In this document: piece after piece, positions 17,758 through 25,697 of the stretch
Position numbering within the stretch: position 1 is the stretch's first letter
How the letters are laid out: each line of letters opens with the position of its first letter
From: Cohnella nanjingensis
Lineage (GTDB): Bacteria; Bacillota; Bacilli; Paenibacillales; Paenibacillaceae
DNA length: 64,000 nt
Assembly: GCF_014212125.1 (NCBI RefSeq)
Contig: NZ_JACJVP010000004.1
Location: 1 to 64,000 of the forward strand
Direction of reading: 5' to 3'
The notes under the pieces: model-generated
The model's database searches: none
What the model saw: only the letters and a program-made list of their open reading frames with translations
Told to the model about the DNA's origin: nothing
Made by a program: the position numbers and the translations under genes

Positions 17758-19365
17758 TTATTGCTGCTGCTGCTGTTGCTGCGATTGCTGCTCGTAGTCG
17801 TTCTTGTTGCCGATCTTTACGGTGAGTTCGAGGCTCTTGCCGTCCCGGTAGACGTCGAGCTTCACTTCGTCGCCGACGTTTTTCTTCTGGATGGCGGCGA
17901 TCAGTTCTTCCTTCGTGTTATACTTCTTGCCGTCCATGCCGAGTATGACGTCGTATTGGCGAATGTCCGCTTTGTACGCCGGGGATCCGTAGAGAATGCT
18001 GTTCACGAGCGAACCGTTCGTATCCTTCAGTCCCAGTTGCTTCGCTGCGCCAGCGGTCACGTCGGCGAGCGTCGCGCCGATGAACGGAGACGGCTTCGTC
18101 GGAATCTTCGTATTGGTCTTCAGGTTCTCCAGCACTTCGGTAATCGTGCTCGTCGGGATGGCGAACCCGATTCCTTGGGCCTGGGAGCTGACGGCCGTGT
18201 TGATGCCGATGACTTCGCCGTTCAGGTTGATGAGCGGCCCGCCGGAGTTGCCGGGATTAATCGAAGCGTCCGTCTGCAGCAGATGCTGGTAATTGCGCGT
18301 GCCGTCGGTGTCTTGAATGCTGATCTCGCGTTCGTTCGAGCTCAGGACGCCGACCGTTACCGTATGGTCGAAGCCGTACGGGTTGCCGATCGCGACGACC
18401 CAGTCGCCCATGTTCGCGCTGCCGGAATCGCCGAGCTTCAGCGTCGGGAAGTCGCTGCCCTCGATCTTCAATACGGCAAGGTCGAGATCGTAGCTGGAGC
18501 CGAGCAGCTTCGCGGTGTATTTCTCCTGATGGCCGGTGACCGTGACTTTGATCTCGTCGGCGCCGTTAATGACATGCTGGTTCGTCAGAATATAGCCCGT
18601 CGAGTCGAAGATGAATCCGGAACCCATGCCCTCTTCCTGCAGCGCGCCGTCTTGGCCGTTGCTGCCGTTACCCTGGCCGCCTTGTCCGCCTTGACCGTCG
18701 TCGCCGAAGAACTGGCGGAAGAACGGATTGTCGTCCCAAGGGCTGCTGCTGCGGGAAGACGCCTTGACGAAGGTCTCGATCTTGACGACCGCCGGGCTCG
18801 CTTGCTCGAAGATCTTCGCGATGTTGTTCGGGCGAACGACGTCCGTCGTGTTGCTGACGGGCTTCACGCCGCTGTCTTGGCTAGCGGAAGCGGCGGGCAC
18901 GATAGATTCTAGCGCCTTTGAGGAGAACCAATCGTAACGGTCCGAGGCGAACATCAGGCCGCCGACCGCGACGACCCCGACCATGAAGGCCGCGAACATC
19001 GCGCGGAACGAGGTGCGCTTCGGCGGCTTGGGCGCTTCCCAGTTCCGTCCGCCGCCGGATACGGTGAAGGGCCGGTACTCGCGGGTCGCCGTAGGGACGA
19101 CCTCGGTTCTCGCATCCGGCGCGTCCCCGCTCGAGAATTCATCGGCGCGCTCCGTGCGCTGCGGGCCGAATGTATAAGGCTCGGTGTCTCTGCGCGCGGC
19201 TCCGTAGGGATCCTGACGGTTCGCGTCGTAGCCGGATTCGTTGTCCGACGCCGCGTAGCCGTTCGTTTCCGTTTGGTCGGCCGCGTCGGATTTCTTCGGT
19301 TCGTTCTGTTCGCCATATCGGAAACCGAAGAAATCTTCTTCCGGTTTTTTGTGCTGATCGTCCAT
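17758..19365 (-). CDS. HtrA/DegP-like membrane-anchored serine protease
   Basis: The ATG at 19365 is preceded by GGAGGA; a TTG 18 bases upstream would overlap that site. The product of about 535 residues has a long acidic, hydrophilic cytoplasmic N-terminus (about 130 residues), one membrane anchor (MFAAFMVGVVAVGGLMFAS), a trypsin-like domain with the triad His (LTNQHVIN), Asp (DLDLAVLKI) and Ser (NPGNSGGPL), and one C-terminal PDZ domain. It ends in a polyglutamine run. It degrades misfolded proteins at the cell surface; B. subtilis HtrA/HtrB/YyxA are the counterparts. The Gln tail is encoded by a CAG/CAA microsatellite and is probably length-variable. Confidence 0.92.
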   Translation of the reverse strand: MDDQHKKPEEDFFGFRYGEQNEPKKSDAADQTETNGYAASDNESGYDANRQDPYGAARRDTEPYTFGPQRTERADEFSSGDAPDARTEVVPTATREYRPFTVSGGGRNWEAPKPPKRTSFRAMFAAFMVGVVAVGGLMFASDRYDWFSSKALESIVPAASASQDSGVKPVSNTTDVVRPNNIAKIFEQASPAVVKIETFVKASSRSSSPWDDNPFFRQFFGDDGQGGQGGQGNGSNGQDGALQEEGMGSGFIFDSTGYILTNQHVINGADEIKVTVTGHQEKYTAKLLGSSYDLDLAVLKIEGSDFPTLKLGDSGSANMGDWVVAIGNPYGFDHTVTVGVLSSNEREISIQDTDGTRNYQHLLQTDASINPGNSGGPLINLNGEVIGINTAVSSQAQGIGFAIPTSTITEVLENLKTNTKIPTKPSPFIGATLADVTAGAAKQLGLKDTNGSLVNSILYGSPAYKADIRQYDVILGMDGKKYNTKEELIAAIQKKNVGDEVKLDVYRDGKSLELTVKIGNKNDYEQQSQQQQQQQ

Positions 19366-19495
19366 TTGTAGTTCCTCCTCCAACCGCCTCGTTCGCTGCG
19401 GTTAATCTTTGCTTGACTCCATATTCGCCTAGTAACCTTAAAACAATCTTAAACCGAAATGAAGCCGAAGTAAAAGATGTTTCCAAGCAGATGCG

Positions 19496-19521
19496 GCGCC
19501 CCCCGGATGACCGGAGGGCGC
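19496..19521. terminator. GC-rich hairpin downstream of the YugN-like gene
   Basis: An 11-position stem with one mismatch has a 4-base loop (ATGA). There is no clear T-run, so termination is likely but not certain. Confidence 0.5.
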
Positions 19522-19535
19522 TGCGTCGGGAAAAG

Positions 19536-19949
19536 TCACGCCGGATAGATGCGTTCGACCTCGTTCAGCCGTTTACGCGCGTCTTCCAGCCAATGGCGTT
19601 CGATCTCCGCATCCGGGCGGGACGGCGCGGCGAACTGGTCGAACATGCCGCCGAAGGTGCGGGGCTGCGCATCTTGATCCAGATTTTCTTCGTAGACGTG
19701 CTTAAGTACGTAAGGCTCGCCGAAGCGGATCTTGGCGTCCGTCTCTTCGGCGTCGACGTCGAGATTGCCGTTCGTCACCGTGAAGGGCAGCCGAAGCCAG
19801 ACTTTGTGCGCCTCGTCGAGCGCGCAATCGAACGATCCGTGGTCGTAATCCCAGTTCCCGCCGAGCGTGAAGCCGTGATCGGCCAAGCGGAGGCGCGCCT
19901 GCGTGAACTGGCCTTCCTGCGCGGTCAGGCTGGATGGTAACGAGAGCAT
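19536..19949 (-). CDS. YugN-like family protein
   Basis: The 137-residue soluble protein has the family pattern: an N-terminal FTLGGNWDYDHGSFDCALD, a middle VWLRLPFTVTNG and a C-terminal HWLEDARKRLNEVERIYPA. YugN-like proteins are conserved in Bacillales and their function is not known. AAGGTGGA lies upstream of ATG 19949. It is monocistronic. Confidence 0.75.
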   Translation of the reverse strand: MLSLPSSLTAQEGQFTQARLRLADHGFTLGGNWDYDHGSFDCALDEAHKVWLRLPFTVTNGNLDVDAEETDAKIRFGEPYVLKHVYEENLDQDAQPRTFGGMFDQFAAPSRPDAEIERHWLEDARKRLNEVERIYPA

Positions 19950-19999
19950 GCGATTCCACCTTTTTATTTCTAGGTTACCCAGTCGCCTTCCACTTTAAC

Positions 20000-20674
20000 C
20001 TACGCGCGCGCCCAACCCTTCCGGTGGGCGAAGATCGCCAGCTGCGTTCGGTCGTCGACTTCGCATTTCATCAGAAGATTGCTCACGTGCGTCTTTACCG
20101 TTTTAATGCTGATATGCAATTCGTCGCCGATTTCTTTGTTCGACTTGCCTTCGGCGATCAGGAGGAGCACTTCGCGCTCCCGCTCCGTCAAGCCTTCGTC
20201 CTCGCTCTGCGCGGACCGGCGGCGCAGACCGCGCGTCAGCGCTTGCGAGACGTCGCCGCTCATGACGGGCATGCTACGCAGCGCGCCCTGCATCGCGTAG
20301 ACCAGCTCGTCCGCGGAGACCGTCTTCAGCACGTAGCTGACGGCGCCCGCTTCGATCGCTTCGACGACTTTGTCATCCTCCAGAAAGCTTGTGAGGATGA
20401 TGATCCTAAGGTCGGGGAAGCGCTCCAGCAGCGCGCGCGTCGTCTGGACGCCGTCCATCTCCGGCATCATCAGGTCCATGAGAACCAGCTGCGGCATGCG
20501 CCCGTCAAAGCCGCCGGCGCCGAGCCGCGCCAACGCGTCCTTGCCGCTGGAGGCTTCGCCGATCACCTCGAATCGGGAATCCAGCATCAGATAAGTTCGT
20601 ATGCCCGCCCGCACCATCTCGTGATCGTCCACGATGAGCACGGGGCAGGGGTTAACCGCGCCCAATCCGTCCAT
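20000..20674 (-). CDS. liaR: LuxR/NarL-family response regulator, LiaR-like
   Basis: The 224-residue protein has a receiver domain (VLIVDDHEMV; phospho-Asp in LVLMDLMMPEMDG; ILTSF; lysine in YVLKTV) and a C-terminal LuxR helix-turn-helix (LTEREREVLLLIAEGKSNKEI). It is the third gene of liaF-liaS-liaR and starts immediately after the liaS stop. LiaR controls the response to cell-wall antibiotics acting on the lipid II cycle. No obvious liaIH target operon is in the window. Confidence 0.88.
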   Translation of the reverse strand: MDGLGAVNPCPVLIVDDHEMVRAGIRTYLMLDSRFEVIGEASSGKDALARLGAGGFDGRMPQLVLMDLMMPEMDGVQTTRALLERFPDLRIIILTSFLEDDKVVEAIEAGAVSYVLKTVSADELVYAMQGALRSMPVMSGDVSQALTRGLRRRSAQSEDEGLTEREREVLLLIAEGKSNKEIGDELHISIKTVKTHVSNLLMKCEVDDRTQLAIFAHRKGWARA

Positions 20675-21730
20675 TTAGTCCGCTCTCTCCTTTGGCTGAT
20701 TGCTGTCTTGTCCGGCGGGTGCGAACTTCGGGAACGCGACGCGCACGCGCGTGCCGGATCCCGGTTTCGTCAAGATCTCCGCTTCTCCGCCCAGCTTCTG
20801 CGCCCGTTCGCGCATCGTGGACAACCCGTAGGTCCCGGCCTTCGTCCGATCGGCGCTGAAGCCCGTCCCGTCGTCGTCCAGCGCCATGGTCACTTGACGG
20901 TCCGTCTCGCCCAGGATCAGCCGGACTTCCTTGGCTTCGGCATGCTTGACCACGTTCGCCATCGCTTCTTGAATAATGAGGAACAATTGATGCTCCATCG
21001 CTTCGGCCAGTCTGCCGGACACCTGCAGGTCCAGCGTCCCTTGAAGTCCGTTCTGCCGGCAATAATCGGGGAACCACCGATCCAAAGCCTCGGTCAGCGT
21101 CCGTCCCTGCAGCTCCATCGGCCGAAGCTGGGCGATGAGTCCTCTCATTTGCCGCTGCGCGGACGACGACATGTCGATCAGCTGGCGCATGACTTTGTCC
21201 GCTTCGGCCGCATTCCGCTGCACCAGCATCGGAAGCGCCGAAGCGGACATATGAATGGCGAACAGCTGCTGGCTCACCGTGTCGTGCAGATCGCGCGCGA
21301 GCCTCCGGCGTTCTTCCAGCACTGCGGCCTCGTGCGACGGCGCTTCCTCGTTAATGTCCCGCTCGCCGAGCTGCTGCAGCAGCTTCAGGCGACCCTCCAA
21401 GCCGTTCAGCATGCTGTTGAAGTCGCTGTATGCCTGTCCGAACGCGTCTCCCTTCAGGTCGGGAAGCCGCGAGCTCCAGTTGCCGGCCGCAGCCTGCTTC
21501 ATGGCCAGCTGCAGCTGATCGATTCTGCGTTGGGTTCGTCTGCCGAGCATATAGGCCAGTATGATATCCGTGACCAGAAAGGCGCTTCCCCACGTGTACC
21601 ACCATTCCGGATCGGGCGCTTTGCCCGCGCCGGACATCCATCCCGTATAGACGATCGCGAACAAGATGACCGTCGAGAAGCCCGAGAAAACGGCCCATTC
21701 CCATTTGCTGTTGCGTACAAGCCTCATCAT
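20675..21730 (-). CDS. liaS: HisKA_3-type sensor histidine kinase, LiaS-like
   Basis: The 351-residue kinase has two membrane segments near the N-terminus (about residues 13-31 and 46-62) and almost no extracellular loop, the intramembrane-sensing layout of LiaS. A HAMP-like linker is followed by the phosphoacceptor LARDLHDTVSQQLFAIH and the ATPase boxes (IIQEAMANVVKHA, LDDDGTGF). The stop abuts the liaR start and liaF lies 6 bases upstream, so all three are one transcription unit. Confidence 0.88.
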   Translation of the reverse strand: MMRLVRNSKWEWAVFSGFSTVILFAIVYTGWMSGAGKAPDPEWWYTWGSAFLVTDIILAYMLGRRTQRRIDQLQLAMKQAAAGNWSSRLPDLKGDAFGQAYSDFNSMLNGLEGRLKLLQQLGERDINEEAPSHEAAVLEERRRLARDLHDTVSQQLFAIHMSASALPMLVQRNAAEADKVMRQLIDMSSSAQRQMRGLIAQLRPMELQGRTLTEALDRWFPDYCRQNGLQGTLDLQVSGRLAEAMEHQLFLIIQEAMANVVKHAEAKEVRLILGETDRQVTMALDDDGTGFSADRTKAGTYGLSTMRERAQKLGGEAEILTKPGSGTRVRVAFPKFAPAGQDSNQPKERAD

Positions 21731-21736
21731 CTTCGT

Positions 21737-22768
21737 TTAGCCTACTTTCGTTACGCGTACATCCCCGATAAACGTGTTCACGATGAGGACGACCTGCCGG
21801 TCCGTATCCGGGAAGCTCGGCGTCTCCACGGCCATCTGGTTAAAAATGCCGCCGCGGTGCTGCTCCAACACTTTGACGTCGCCGATCAGGCAGCTCGACA
21901 CGACGCGGATGCCGATGGAGAAGTCGTTCGGCACGAAAACTTTGACGTCGCCGATGAAGGAAGAGACATAGATTCGCGTCTCGCCCGCCGGAATCTGAGC
22001 GCGGGTCAGATCGATCGTCGTGTCCCCGATAAAGTGGGAGAGGCTCATCGGCTTCAATTCCCAGTAGTCATGGCCGATATGGAGGTCCCCGATGAAGCGG
22101 CTGTGGCCTTCGCGCTGGCCGCCCCATTTGTGCCCGGGCATCCGATGATAGTCCTTCCACATCCGTTCCGCTTCTTGTCTGACCTTTTGGCGATACGATT
22201 GGGGATCGTTCGGGCGATAATCGTTCGGGCCGCTTTGCCCGTTCGGCTGCGGCGGCACGGAGCCGTCCGGACCCGGAGCCGACGGTTCCCCGAACGCGTT
22301 CGGATGATCGTAAGGCGCGGGCGGCGGCGGCGGCGGATAATTCGGCTCCGGCGGTTTGGGGGGCGTATACGGCGGCGTCACCGCGTCCCAGCCCTTCGTC
22401 TCCCAAGACTTGCCTTTCCGATCCGGCTTGTGCCGCGCGCCTCTGGTCACGAGCATGATGCCGAAGAAAATCATAATAAACGGTACGGCAACCCGGATCA
22501 GGTCTCCGAACTCCCAGTCGAACCATTCCAGATTGCGTCCCAAGAAAAAGACCCCGACCAGCACCACGATCGGATTCCACCAATAGCCGCCCTGCCGCTG
22601 CAGGAGCAAACCTTGGACGCCGACCAGGATAATGATGACCGGCCAGAAATTTTTGAATAGGTCTCCGATGTCGATCGTGATCGTTCCCGTTTGATTCAAA
22701 AAGTATATGACACCGATTCCGATCAGGACGATGCCCCAGAAGATGCGGTGCAATACGGACTGCTGCAT
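21737..22768 (-). CDS. liaF: LiaF-like membrane regulator
   Basis: The 343-residue protein has hydrophobic N-terminal segments (residues about 8-80), a long Pro/Gly-rich linker and a C-terminal LiaF domain with four repeats of the FIGDVKV type (FIGDLHIG, FIGDTTID, FIGDVKVF, LIGDVKVL, FIGDVRVT). LiaF represses LiaS in the absence of cell-envelope stress. GGGGGAA precedes ATG 22768. The Pro-rich linker is longer than in B. subtilis LiaF. Confidence 0.87.
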   Translation of the reverse strand: MQQSVLHRIFWGIVLIGIGVIYFLNQTGTITIDIGDLFKNFWPVIIILVGVQGLLLQRQGGYWWNPIVVLVGVFFLGRNLEWFDWEFGDLIRVAVPFIMIFFGIMLVTRGARHKPDRKGKSWETKGWDAVTPPYTPPKPPEPNYPPPPPPAPYDHPNAFGEPSAPGPDGSVPPQPNGQSGPNDYRPNDPQSYRQKVRQEAERMWKDYHRMPGHKWGGQREGHSRFIGDLHIGHDYWELKPMSLSHFIGDTTIDLTRAQIPAGETRIYVSSFIGDVKVFVPNDFSIGIRVVSSCLIGDVKVLEQHRGGIFNQMAVETPSFPDTDRQVVLIVNTFIGDVRVTKVG

Positions 22769-22882
22769 AGCGATTCCCCCGTCTTTTCCAAGTTGTTACA
22801 AACCCATTATATCGGAAAACCCCACTCTCCCATAGCGGCGTCGGAAGGAGCTGCGTCTCGGTCTCTAGACCGAGTCCATACA

Positions 22883-22899
22883 TGTCATCTTATGTCACA
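22883..22899 (+). promoter_or_regulatory. GlnR/TnrA-type box upstream of amt
   Basis: TGTCATCTTATGTCACA is an exact match to TGTNA-N7-TNACA. Its centre is about 51 bases upstream of the predicted transcription start, the position from which TnrA activates in B. subtilis. Confidence 0.8.
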
Positions 22900-22906
22900 T
22901 ATCTCG

Positions 22907-22935
22907 TTGACATAGGTGACTTCACACTATATAAT
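22907..22935 (+). promoter_or_regulatory. amt SigA promoter
   Basis: TTGACA (22907-22912) and TATAAT (22930-22935) with a 17-base spacer: consensus in both hexamers. The leader to the ATG is about 87 bases. Confidence 0.88.
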
Positions 22936-23028
22936 GAGTGCGGATTTTCATTTTAGATGTGAGATTTACACAAAGAAAAGCTCATTTCATGCAGATTTAG
23001 CGTTGGTTATCAACAGGAGGTAATCTAT

Positions 23029-24306
23029 ATGACGTTAGCGGATCTGTCGAGCGGGATCGACACGGTGTGGGTCGTGCTGACCGCCGCGATGATCTTGCTT
23101 ATGGAAGGCGGATTCGCCTTGCTGGAAGCGGGGTTTGTCCGGCAAAAAAACGCGGTGAGCATTATTATGAAAGTGTTCGTCGATATCTCGTTCGGCGCCC
23201 TGCTCTTCTATCTGGTCGGCTTCGCCTTCATGCACGGCAAAGACGTAGGCGGGCTCATCGGATGGTCCGGCTTCACGATGGGAGGAGACCTAACGCATCT
23301 GTCGCTGAACATTTCGACCGATACGTTCTGGCTGTTCCAGTGCGCGTTCGTCATCGCCGTCATCTCCATCGTGTCCGGCGCGGTGGCCGAGCGCATTCAT
23401 TTCCGCGCATACATCGTGTACACCATCCTCATGACCGGCCTGATCTACCCGATCTACGGCCACTGGATCTGGTCGTCCTCCGGCTGGCTCGCCAAGCTGG
23501 GGATGATCGACTTCGCCGGCTCCGCCGCCATTCACGCACTGGGCGGTTTCGCCGCGCTGGCCGCCGCGCTATTCCTCGGACCGCGACTCGGGCGCTTCGG
23601 CGAAGACGGCAAGACGAACATCGTCCCGCCGTCCAACCTTCCGCTTGCCTCCGTAGGCGCCTTCATCCTCTGGTTCGGCTGGTTCGGCTTTAACGCGGGC
23701 AGCACGCTGAGCGCGACGAACCCGAACATCGGGCACATCGCCGTCACGACGCTGCTCGCCTCCGCGGCCGGATGCGCGGCATGCATCCTGTTCACGATGC
23801 TGCGCTATCGCAAAGCCGATCCGCCGATGGTCATCAACGGCGCCCTCGCCGGCCTCGTCGGCATCACGGCGGGCTGCGCGTACGTCTCGGACGCCGTCGC
23901 CATACTGATCGGCGCGGTATCCGGCATCGCGATGGTCCTTGCCAGCGAATGGCTCGAAGGCCGCCGCGTGGACGATCCCGTCGGGGCATTCGCCGTTCAC
24001 GGCGTCAGCGGAAGCATCGGCACGCTAGCCGTCGGCCTCTTCGCAATGCCGGGCACAGCCGCCTACAGCGGCCTGTTCTACGGCGGCGGGTGGCACCTGC
24101 TGGGCGTCCAGGCGCTCGGCCTCGTCGTCGTCGCCGTCTGGGGTTTTGCGTTGACCTGGATCGCCTTCCGACTCATCAACGCCTGGCGTCCGGTCCGCGT
24201 CTCCAAAGACGAGGAGCTTGTCGGCCTCGACGTCGGCATCCACGGCGTCCCCGCCTACAGCCAGGAGCACGACTTCTTGGACATCGAACAGCTGCGCAAG
24301 CGGTGA
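23029..24306 (+). CDS. amt: ammonium transporter
   Basis: The 425-residue Amt/MEP/Rh channel has 11 hydrophobic segments. It shows the family signatures DFAGSAAIHALGG and GALAGLVGITAGCAYV, with the pore histidines expected in these segments. GGAGG precedes ATG 23029. No glnK/glnB gene follows; instead there is a terminator and a repeat array. The upstream GlnR/TnrA box argues for expression under nitrogen limitation, together with glnA at 9.7 kb. Confidence 0.94.
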   Translation: MTLADLSSGIDTVWVVLTAAMILLMEGGFALLEAGFVRQKNAVSIIMKVFVDISFGALLFYLVGFAFMHGKDVGGLIGWSGFTMGGDLTHLSLNISTDTFWLFQCAFVIAVISIVSGAVAERIHFRAYIVYTILMTGLIYPIYGHWIWSSSGWLAKLGMIDFAGSAAIHALGGFAALAAALFLGPRLGRFGEDGKTNIVPPSNLPLASVGAFILWFGWFGFNAGSTLSATNPNIGHIAVTTLLASAAGCAACILFTMLRYRKADPPMVINGALAGLVGITAGCAYVSDAVAILIGAVSGIAMVLASEWLEGRRVDDPVGAFAVHGVSGSIGTLAVGLFAMPGTAAYSGLFYGGGWHLLGVQALGLVVVAVWGFALTWIAFRLINAWRPVRVSKDEELVGLDVGIHGVPAYSQEHDFLDIEQLRKR

Positions 24307-24330
24307 TGCCTGTCGCAAACCATTCTATTA

Positions 24331-24366
24331 AACGCGGTCCCTATGGTCTATGGGGGCGCGTTTTTT
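24331..24366 (+). terminator. intrinsic terminator of amt
   Basis: An AACGCG..CCC / GGG..CGCGTT stem is followed by TTTTTT, 25 bases after the stop codon. Confidence 0.88.
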
Positions 24367-24423
24367 ATTGCGCAAATTCCGGTTTGCCTCTAAATCACGT
24401 CTGTCACAACTTCGCGTTTTCGC

Positions 24424-24770
24424 GTTATCCCCCTCGCTCAGGACACCCCAATCTCGATCAGATCATCTCAATCCCTTGCCGACATTTAGGCGATATCCCC
24501 TTCACTCAGGACACCTCGTTCACACGTCGCCATTCGTACGATATCCCCTTTGATCAGGACTCTCCGGTCTCATGCCGCCATTCGTACGATATCCCCTTCA
24601 CTCAGGACACCTCGTTTTCACTTCGCCATTCGTACAATATCCCCTTCGATCAGGACATCTCGTTCACACGTCGCCATTCGTACGATATCCCCTTTGATCA
24701 GGACTCTCCGGTCTCATGCCGCCATGTACGCAATATCCCCTTCGATCAGGACAATCTGCCCCCAAGCTAC
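24424..24770. repeat. 48-bp tandem repeat array (six clear units plus a degenerate upstream one)
   Basis: The phrase GATATCCCCTTYRMTCAGGA begins at 24492, 24540, 24588, 24636, 24684 and 24732, an exact 48-base period. A degenerate unit begins near 24424. Units alternate between two subtypes (ACACCTCGTT and TCTCCGGTCT variants). Because the period is a multiple of three, all frames through it tend to stay open, which yields spurious reading frames. The units are contiguous with no unique spacers, so it is not a CRISPR. Confidence 0.93.
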
Positions 24771-24792
24771 TTTCGCCCGGGTCCATTCTTTT

Positions 24793-24812
24793 CCTGAGTA
24801 AAGGGGATATCG
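24793..24812 (-). repeat. inverted solo copy of the 48-bp array core
   Basis: CCTGAGTAAAGGGGATATCG is the reverse complement of the array core; it lies about 60 bases beyond the last direct unit. Confidence 0.85.
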
Positions 24813-24977
24813 TGTAAAGACAAATAAAAGAGCGCTGCCCCAAGCCGGCAATACACACCTTATCGTTGGACAATCTCGCCTCGAGCGATCACCTCAGCCC
24901 ATAGATTCGCACGCTAGCAACCTACAGTGCTTGCGTAACGAAGAATCAATATGGAGTACGCTTCGTCATCCCCTCCC

Positions 24978-24998
24978 CCTGAGCGAAGGGGATATCGC
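24978..24998 (-). repeat. second inverted solo copy of the array core
   Basis: CCTGAGCGAAGGGGATATCG repeats the reverse-complement core with two changes, 185 bases after the first inverted copy. Confidence 0.85.
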
Positions 24999-25006
24999 TT
25001 GAATAG

Positions 25007-25058
25007 AAAAAAAGAGTCTCGCTCGCCGGACGATAGATCGCCCGCCAAGCAAAGACTC
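25007..25058 (-). terminator. long-stem intrinsic terminator
   Basis: On the minus strand GAGTCT/AGACTC closes an inner stem of about 14 pairs (GCTTGGCGGGCGAT with ATCGTCCGGCGAGC, one mismatch and two G-T pairs), followed by TTTTTTT. It probably ends the transcript of the gene at 25243-25596. Confidence 0.8.
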
Positions 25059-25242
25059 CTTCCATTCGGTTACGCCAACGCGATGAACGTACCATTAGAT
25101 ATACCGCGCCTAAGCCACAACGACTCAGGTAGATCAATTGTTACGCGTTACGCCAAAACTGCAGTTCGGCGCGAAGATGCTACGCCATTCCTAGCGAGCG
25201 GCACGACGAGTTATCCCATTCCCGCAGTCCGGCGCGCCGCCG

Positions 25243-25596
25243 CTACAGCCAATCAGGCAGATCGGCCGGTGCCGATCCGTCGCGCATCGCCTCGTACCGC
25301 GCGATCTCGGCGCGGAGCTGTCGCACCTTCTCCATCGGTTTCTTCACGTAATGAATATATTCGACAGCCAGATGATGATCCGGCTTCTTGCCATTGAACA
25401 TCCGACGAAGCGCCGACATGGACCGGTAAGCCTGCTCTTCCATGCGCAACCGCCGTTCATACCGCTCGACCAATTCCTCGATCTCGGCGACTTCTTCCTC
25501 GCGCTTCGCGATCAGCGCCTCCAGGAGGGAGTGAACTTCCGCGCTGCGGCGATGGCTGGCAGAGGCGGAAGGATTCGCGTGAATGGGTTCGTTCAT
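25243..25596 (-). CDS. hypothetical coiled-coil protein
   Basis: The 117-residue soluble protein starts at ATG 25596 with AGGTGAT upstream. From about residue 18 to 100 it is rich in Glu, Arg and Leu with heptad-like spacing (LLEALIAKREEEVAEIEELV), broken by MFNGKKPDHHLAVEYIHYVKK. I do not recognise a family. Its promoter carries, at exactly the same distance from the -35, the 24-base element seen at the glnA promoter. That makes a link to nitrogen metabolism a testable guess, not a conclusion. Confidence 0.6.
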   Translation of the reverse strand: MNEPIHANPSASASHRRSAEVHSLLEALIAKREEEVAEIEELVERYERRLRMEEQAYRSMSALRRMFNGKKPDHHLAVEYIHYVKKPMEKVRQLRAEIARYEAMRDGSAPADLPDWL

Positions 25597-25643
25597 GGGA
25601 TATCACCTGTCTATTCTTGTGAACTATTATCACACATGAACAT

Positions 25644-25697
25644 ATTGTACCGGAAAATGGGGCTGCTGAGAACACTTATGTAAGCTATTTTTGTGGA
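25644..25697 (-). promoter_or_regulatory. promoter with glnA-like upstream element
   Basis: Minus-strand TTCTCA (25672-25667) and TACAAT (25649-25644) are spaced by 17 bases. One base upstream of the -35 begins an element (25674-25697) nearly identical to 11269-11294 at glnA: 11 identical bases, one substitution, then a T-run differing by one base and GTGGA. It overlaps the 3' end of the MCP gene. Confidence 0.5.

Larger units (their letters stand above)
24813..25242. other. non-coding stretch
   Basis: Apart from the second inverted repeat copy and the minus-strand terminator at 25007-25058, I see no supported gene. The open frames here have no binding site and no family resemblance. The segment 25059-25242 would be the 3' untranslated region of the minus-strand gene that ends at 25243. 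Confidence 0.5.

Noticed and set aside
17044..22660. Several very long plus-strand frames (to 908 codons) opposite the htrA, lia and kinase genes
   Set aside because: They are shadows of strongly supported minus-strand genes in GC-rich DNA; composition is not protein-like.
24424..24770. CRISPR array
   Set aside because: The units abut with no unique spacers, and no cas genes are present.
23772..24797. 341-codon frame running out of amt into the 48-bp array
   Set aside because: It is out of frame with amt, and the array keeps all frames open because its period is divisible by three.
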